A DNA stretch of 64,000 nt from Pegea sp. RAD2-039 (lineage: Eukaryota > Chordata > Thaliacea > Salpida > Salpidae), in contig JAQGEQ010000192.1 in assembly GCA_034620365.1 (NCBI GenBank), positions 801,001 through 865,000 of the forward strand, given 5' to 3'. Each line of letters opens with the position of its first letter. Position 1 is the stretch's first letter. The notes below the pieces were generated by a model that saw only the letters and a list, made by a program, of their open reading frames with translations, had not been told where the DNA came from and ran no database searches. A program made the translations under genes and the position numbers. Shown here piece by piece: positions 59,801-64,000 of the stretch.

Positions 59801-60733
59801 CAGAATTACTTCCAACAACCTGTTGTTAATCTACATTCAAATCATGAGTTGAGAGCTGAAAGTGAATTAAGGTTTGTTTGAATAATACTTGAAGCGTTTG
59901 TCAAGTACTTGTCGAGTTGATTAACTACCTTGTGGTTGTTTTGGAGGGGAGATATGGGAATAAAATCCTTCATCTTCTGAAGTTGAGTTTGTTTTTCAGC
60001 TGGCCACCAAACTACTGTTCATCTAGAAACCAACTTGTTAATAACGATCAAATGAAATTAGAATTAATTCGTGTGACAGTTCGTAAAAACCCCACTTTTG
60101 GATTTCATATCATGGGTGGTATTGATGCAAATGAAAATCCTTATCGACCAGATGATAATGGTGTCTTTATCACTTATGTACAACCAGGAGGACCAGCAGA
60201 TGGTCAAGTTAAACCAGGAGATAAAATTCTAATGGTAAGTTGAAAAGTTATAGAATATTATGAAAAAGAACCCCAAAACCCCCCGAGAATTCCCTCATCA
60301 ACCTTTTAACCGCGTGAAGCATCCACGTGTGTTGTTACTAATGTTGCCCTGGTACCCAAGTGAATTATTAGTGGTGGTTTCCCAGGACATCGGTCCGCAT
60401 CACCTCTTCCTCCTTGTCGATATCCTCTGATGTTGACTTCTACGGATGCAGCTCCCTAAGACATCCAGTCTTGATCCTCATCTTTATCAGACGCTCAGGA
60501 ACCTCTCCAATCTACTATAAGATCCAACTTTCATCTTTATCCAACTAGCTACCTCGCGGGTGTTCTAAGTTCCTGCTTACGAATAAAAATTCAAAACTAT
60601 TTGACAGGTTAATGGTTCTGACTTCGTGGGCATCAAACACAAGCGAGCAGTGGACTTGCTACGAAATGCTGGTCAGAAAGCGGTACTCTCGCTTGAAAGA
60701 GTGGTGCCTATGTGCATAAGTAGACCAGTCTAA
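53869..60733 (+). CDS. LRRC7/ERBIN: LAP-family scaffold (LRR + PDZ), erbin/densin type
   Basis: Thirteen exons: 53869-53923, 54331-55104, 55158-55288, 55344-55461, 55720-55798, 55848-56058, 56110-56329, 56380-56527, 56956-57126, 57184-59643, 59719-59871, 60000-60234, 60608-60733; about 1626 aa. LRRs run from about residue 280 to 660, with LAP hallmarks CSCNLKQFPQTIW, LELRDNQLTDLPKSI, LERLDLGSNMF, and the closing ALWISSNQSKP (family ALWLSDNQSKA). A long disordered part carries SDLPSDPHLH repeats and, near residue 1218, PSGWKDQLLKHLERRK, conserved with LRRC7/ERBIN WRQQLLRHIEARR. The PDZ lies at about 1525-1615: NPTFGFHIMGGI, NPYRPDDNGVFITYVQPGGP, KPGDKILMVNG, then a short tail. Known role: basolateral/postsynaptic scaffolds binding receptor tails. 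Odd: about 280 Ser/Asn-rich residues precede the LRRs, where vertebrate proteins have about 25. The exon 11 acceptor could instead be at 59742. Confidence 0.92.
57868..58195 (+). repeat. Coding repeat, SDLPSDPHLH units, in the LAP gene
   Basis: Imperfect units of about 18 and 30 bases made of TCTGATCTTCCT, TCTGATCCTCATC and CTTCATTCTGATC encode SDLPSDPHLHSDLPSDPH-type sequence. The open frames on both strands over it result from the repeat. Confidence 0.9.
60235..60607. other. GC-richer last intron of the LAP gene, possible repeat insertion
   Basis: This intron splits the PDZ coding region. From about 60270 to 60570 it is clearly richer in G+C than other introns here and includes runs such as CCCCAAAACCCCCCGAG. 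No coding match was recognised. A transposon fragment is plausible. Confidence 0.4.
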
Positions 60734-61146
60734 TATTCAATCATGTTTTTGTACATTTCAAAGAAACCAAGAATCAAAACTTGACTTCTTTTATAAATCT
60801 TGTTTATTTTTGATATCTCTTTCATTTCAGTTGAATTATTGATCAAATATAAAGCTTCTAATTTATTTTCTACTAAACTATTTCATTTTTTTTCGTGTTG
60901 TGTGTATCTGTTCAACGCAGCATAACTCCGTTGTTACATCTACTATGGTGCTGCCATCTATTCAACGAAACATGAACCTTCCAACTACATTTTTGAGGGT
61001 TTTTTATTTTGCAGTACATTTGAGATACTTGTGTTTACATACGGAACATTAGCGCGTCTTAGTGACCATTTAATTACTGTGTTATCATTAACCGGTGCTC
61101 ACCAACTTTACTAATAAATGATACAACACAAAATTGTAGAAACCTT
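60734..61146. other. Shared 3' gap of the LAP gene and the 213-aa gene
   Basis: Convergent gene ends. AATAAA at 61113-61118 could serve the plus-strand gene; it lies only about 30 bases from the minus-strand stop. No other feature seen. Confidence 0.45.
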
Positions 61147-61788
61147 TTATTTTGTTATCACATTACTGATTTGTCGAAGAAATGGAGTTTCTAACTCAGT
61201 ACTTAACATATAAAGTGACTTAAGAGTAGATAAGAACAAATTATCAATTTTTTCTACCTCTTTTTTCACCATCAGATCTTTAAAACGATATCGGAGACTA
61301 TCGCATTGATTCTTGTCAAGTTTAGGCCTCGCCCAATCCAGAAAAACTCCCAAACTATCATCAACTTCTCCATCTAACAAACAGGTTAAAATAAATTCAC
61401 TAACAGCAGAAAGCATTTGTTGAAAGAAGTTTTTCTGATCTTTGTAATGTGTCTCAATGAGAATGATGTAGTTTTGGATATCTGTAAGCAATGCTGCTTC
61501 AATTTTAAAACCTTTTGATTTATAATATTCATAAAAAAGAGACGTTTTTGCTGCTAGTACTACTAGAAGAACTCTTTTAATAAATACTAATTCTTTTTGC
61601 TTAATGTTTGAAGCTTTTAAGTCTTGAAATAAATTCTTATTGTAAGATAATGTATTTGAACAAGATATTAATAAATAGGAAATCTCTTTATAGTCTAGAA
61701 TTTCTTGCTCATTAAAAAGTTCTAATAATAAATGACATTTCAAATTATTCAACCAAAACCACTGTACTTCTTGTTTAGATTTTTCCAT
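61147..61788 (-). CDS. 213-aa helical protein, not recognised
   Basis: Single uninterrupted minus-strand frame from the ATG at 61788, with an in-frame stop upstream and a splice-acceptor-like TTTTTTTAG 19 bases before the start. No intron in the coding region. The sequence looks all-helical and leucine-rich (NNLKCHLLLELFNEQEILDY; LVFIKRVLLVVLAAKTSLF), with no signal peptide, cysteine cluster or clear membrane segment. Length without a stop is well above chance for such AT-rich DNA, and the amino-acid use is protein-like. A distant resemblance in helix pattern to TRFH-type domains crossed my mind but is not supported by motifs. Function unknown. Confidence 0.6.
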   Translation of the reverse strand: MEKSKQEVQWFWLNNLKCHLLLELFNEQEILDYKEISYLLISCSNTLSYNKNLFQDLKASNIKQKELVFIKRVLLVVLAAKTSLFYEYYKSKGFKIEAALLTDIQNYIILIETHYKDQKNFFQQMLSAVSEFILTCLLDGEVDDSLGVFLDWARPKLDKNQCDSLRYRFKDLMVKKEVEKIDNLFLSTLKSLYMLSTELETPFLRQISNVITK

Positions 61789-63734
61789 CAAATTATTTTA
61801 TGGTTTCCTAAAAAAAAACACGAATTTAGAAAACTGCAGACCGTCTTCAGTAGAATTATAGAGAAATATTTTACATAATACTCAGAACAATTTATAAATA
61901 GATTCTTGTAATACCAAAAAAATTTTTATAAAGCTTTTTTTGTAACTTTTACTTATAAATATAAATTTCAGAAATAATTATGAAATTTGTGAAGCAATTG
62001 TTTAAAATTAAAACTTTGTTATTCAGTAACTAAACATTTTATCAAACAAATGCAAAAGTAAAACATTTTAAAATAAATATTTAAAAATAGTTTTTTCAAT
62101 TCGGATATTTTTATAGTTTTAATAACAGTTTTAATTAATATTATAAAATGCTACGTAAGAAAATAAAACTGAAATTTATTTAGAATATGATTCAAATGAC
62201 AAATTATTATTTTCAAATTGTTGAAATAGGACTAAAATGTTAAGTTTGATTTGTTATACGATTAGTTGACATAAAATACTTATAATTTAATAATAATAAA
62301 TCTATATAATTTTCTTTAAATACTTTTTATAAATTGAAATCATTTAAAGTTTAATTTTCCCAGAAATAATAACTTAATGTCATTTTACTGTCACTTCTTA
62401 TTTAAAATAAACAAACAAAATTAACTTTGTAAAAACTAATTTGTTTTCATTAAAAAGCTAATTTAAATATTTTAAATTTATTTTTTATCAGATCTAGAAT
62501 TGATCGATAAAAAAATTAAGTAATTAATCTAAAGTACTAATCTAAGTTTTCAACTTCTGCAAAGTAATTAACAAAAAGTAGATTTATGAAAAATAAAATC
62601 ATTAAAATGAATTAAACTGAAAAAATATTAATTTAATTCAAAATAAATAATTCATGAAGAAAAGATTAGAGTTTCTAGAAAAAATCAATTTGTATAAAAC
62701 CCACAATAAAAACCGATCTTTTCAAATTAAAAAGAAATTGACATTTGGCTTAAAAAAAAACAGATCTAGCCAATCTTAAAAAAAGATTTCTTTAAACTTC
62801 TAATTCAAAATCGATTTGTTTTATTAATATCATTAATTTAATATGTTTAATTAATGGGAAATATAAACTATTTAATATACTCCTATCAGAGACATTTATG
62901 TTAATACTAATTAAATATGAAATAAATATCAATATAAGTTAAATATAATTTAATTAACTAAATCTATACAATACGCACTTCAACAAAATAGTTACAACTA
63001 AAACTTGATAAACAAATGTATTAAAATATTATATTTAATTTGAAAGTTATTTTATACGATTGAATAAAGGTCGATAAATTAAAAAAAAAATAAATTTTAT
63101 TACTTTGTTGGTGATAAACAGACTTATAAAGGAGTTAGCACTCGTTGACAAATAAAAAAGATTAAAGTGTGAGAAACATTAGTCAGTAAAAGTATTTTTA
63201 ACAACTTTGTAAATAAATAAGTTATCATAAATGTAAAATAGAAAAATATTCTTTAAAAATAACAGTTCTTTCAATATTTTGCAACAAATTGTTTGATTAT
63301 ATAATAATTTACTCAAAAAAAGATTGTGCCAAGTAAATTACAACTGACTTTATTTAATTATAGACGTTTCCTGTTTAATTAAACAAAGTTTATATATATC
63401 TAAAAACTTTTTTTTGTATAAATAATATTCGTGAGATTGCATATGTAAACTGAAAAATATATTTTTGATTTAAAAATCTGGCTTTAAAAATAATTTTTAA
63501 AAAAAGTCTTTATTTAAATTTAACTTGATTAACTAATAATATTTGATTTTGAAAAAAAAAGACTTTATATTTGTTTAAAAAATTTTTAACAATTATAAAT
63601 CAATTTTCTTACATTAATAATAATAATGCTTCGATCGAGAACTATACGTTATGTGGTTGGAATTATAATATTAAAAATAATTTAAGACACAGTGAGATGC
63701 AAAGAAACTAAACAAGACACGATGAAATGAAAAT
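61789..63734. other. AT-rich gap
   Basis: Very AT-rich DNA with no coding signal, RNA gene or repeat recognised up to the LINE fragment at the window's end. Confidence 0.4.
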
Positions 63735-64000
63735 TAAAAGCCCTTAGAGTTTCTTTTCTTTGAAGCTAGTCTTTCTTCTTCATTTGTCTGCAAAGTAGAG
63801 AGCGTTATTCGGAGTTATTTGCTGCGATATCCTCCCAATTGCTAGTATTGATGTTAAGCGATTTCATATCGCGCTTGCAAGTATCCTTAAATCTAAGACA
63901 AGGACCGCTTATATTGCGTTTGCCTTTTGATATCTCCTACACAACAAATCATTTGAGATCCGACTGATGTGTCCGAGCCAGTCAAGTCTTTGCTTGCTTA
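63735..64000 (-). mobile_element. LINE fragment of a second family, running off the window
   Basis: Minus-strand reading gives RLDWLGHISRIS, then in a shifted frame CLRFKDTCKRDMKSLNINTS, NWEDIAANNSE and RSTLQTNEEERLASKKR. This is the C-terminal domain typical of CR1/RTE-like LINE polymerases (family form RPRLRYKDVCKRDLKALGI, then W...A.DR..WR). Frame changes and stops show an old copy. It differs from the LINE family found elsewhere in the window. Upstream parts lie beyond 64000. Confidence 0.8.

Noticed and set aside
61147-61788. Telomere-repeat-factor (TRFH) homology for the 213-aa protein
   Set aside because: Only a loose helix pattern; no conserved motif and no Myb domain follows.

Overview
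The window is genomic DNA from an animal. It is AT-rich (roughly two thirds A+T by eye), its genes are split by short GT...AG introns, and several genes are specific to or typical of Metazoa: troponin T, an erbin/densin-type LAP protein, a menorin (FAM151), KLHL18 and PHRF1. Troponin T points to a bilaterian. The gene spacing and the frequent TGACGTCA palindrome recall an ascidian-like genome, but that is only an impression and the species is not identified.

Layout. 0.3-2.8 kb: STIP1/Hop (+). 4.0-5.1 kb: 3' exons of an unrecognised charged protein (-). 6.4-8.7 kb: LTR-retrotransposon and LINE relics. 10.2-15.2 kb: PHRF1 (+). 16.1-16.8 kb: LYSMD3/4 (-). 19.5-21.3 kb: intronless KLHL18 (+). 21.9-22.5 kb: an extended UQCRB/QCR7-like protein (-). 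23.4-24.7 kb: an unrecognised RING-like gene (-). 25.4-28.6 kb: FAM151/menorin (-). 29.3-30.6 kb: an 18-bp minisatellite against a LINE fragment. 31.9-33.2 kb: RNF25 (-). 35.6-37.8 kb: troponin T (-). 39.0-44.1 kb: an unrecognised 942-aa Cys-rich, tail-anchored protein (-). 46.8-50.3 kb: CDC23/APC8 (+). 53.9-60.7 kb: LRRC7/ERBIN-type LAP protein (+). 61.1-61.8 kb: an unrecognised 213-aa protein (-). 63.7 kb to the end: part of a second LINE family (-). The gaps are AT-rich DNA with little visible structure.

The genes do not form one pathway. They are ordinary housekeeping genes (chaperoning, ubiquitin ligases, respiration, muscle, cell polarity, Pol II-linked factors) laid side by side. I rebuilt exons by eye from splice signals and reading-frame phase. 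Most internal exon joins are phase-consistent and restore family-conserved protein sequence, but they are predictions without transcript evidence.

The most unusual signals are at the DNA level. TGACGTCA occurs about 45 times by hand count where about one is expected, mostly in CpG-richer patches inside genes, and is built into a coding tandem repeat in PHRF1. GATC-based repeats recur in three unrelated genes. Many genes have a splice acceptor just upstream of the start codon with no visible upstream exon. A perfect 26-nt hairpin lies in a symmetric troponin T exon. No clearly new multi-gene system was found.
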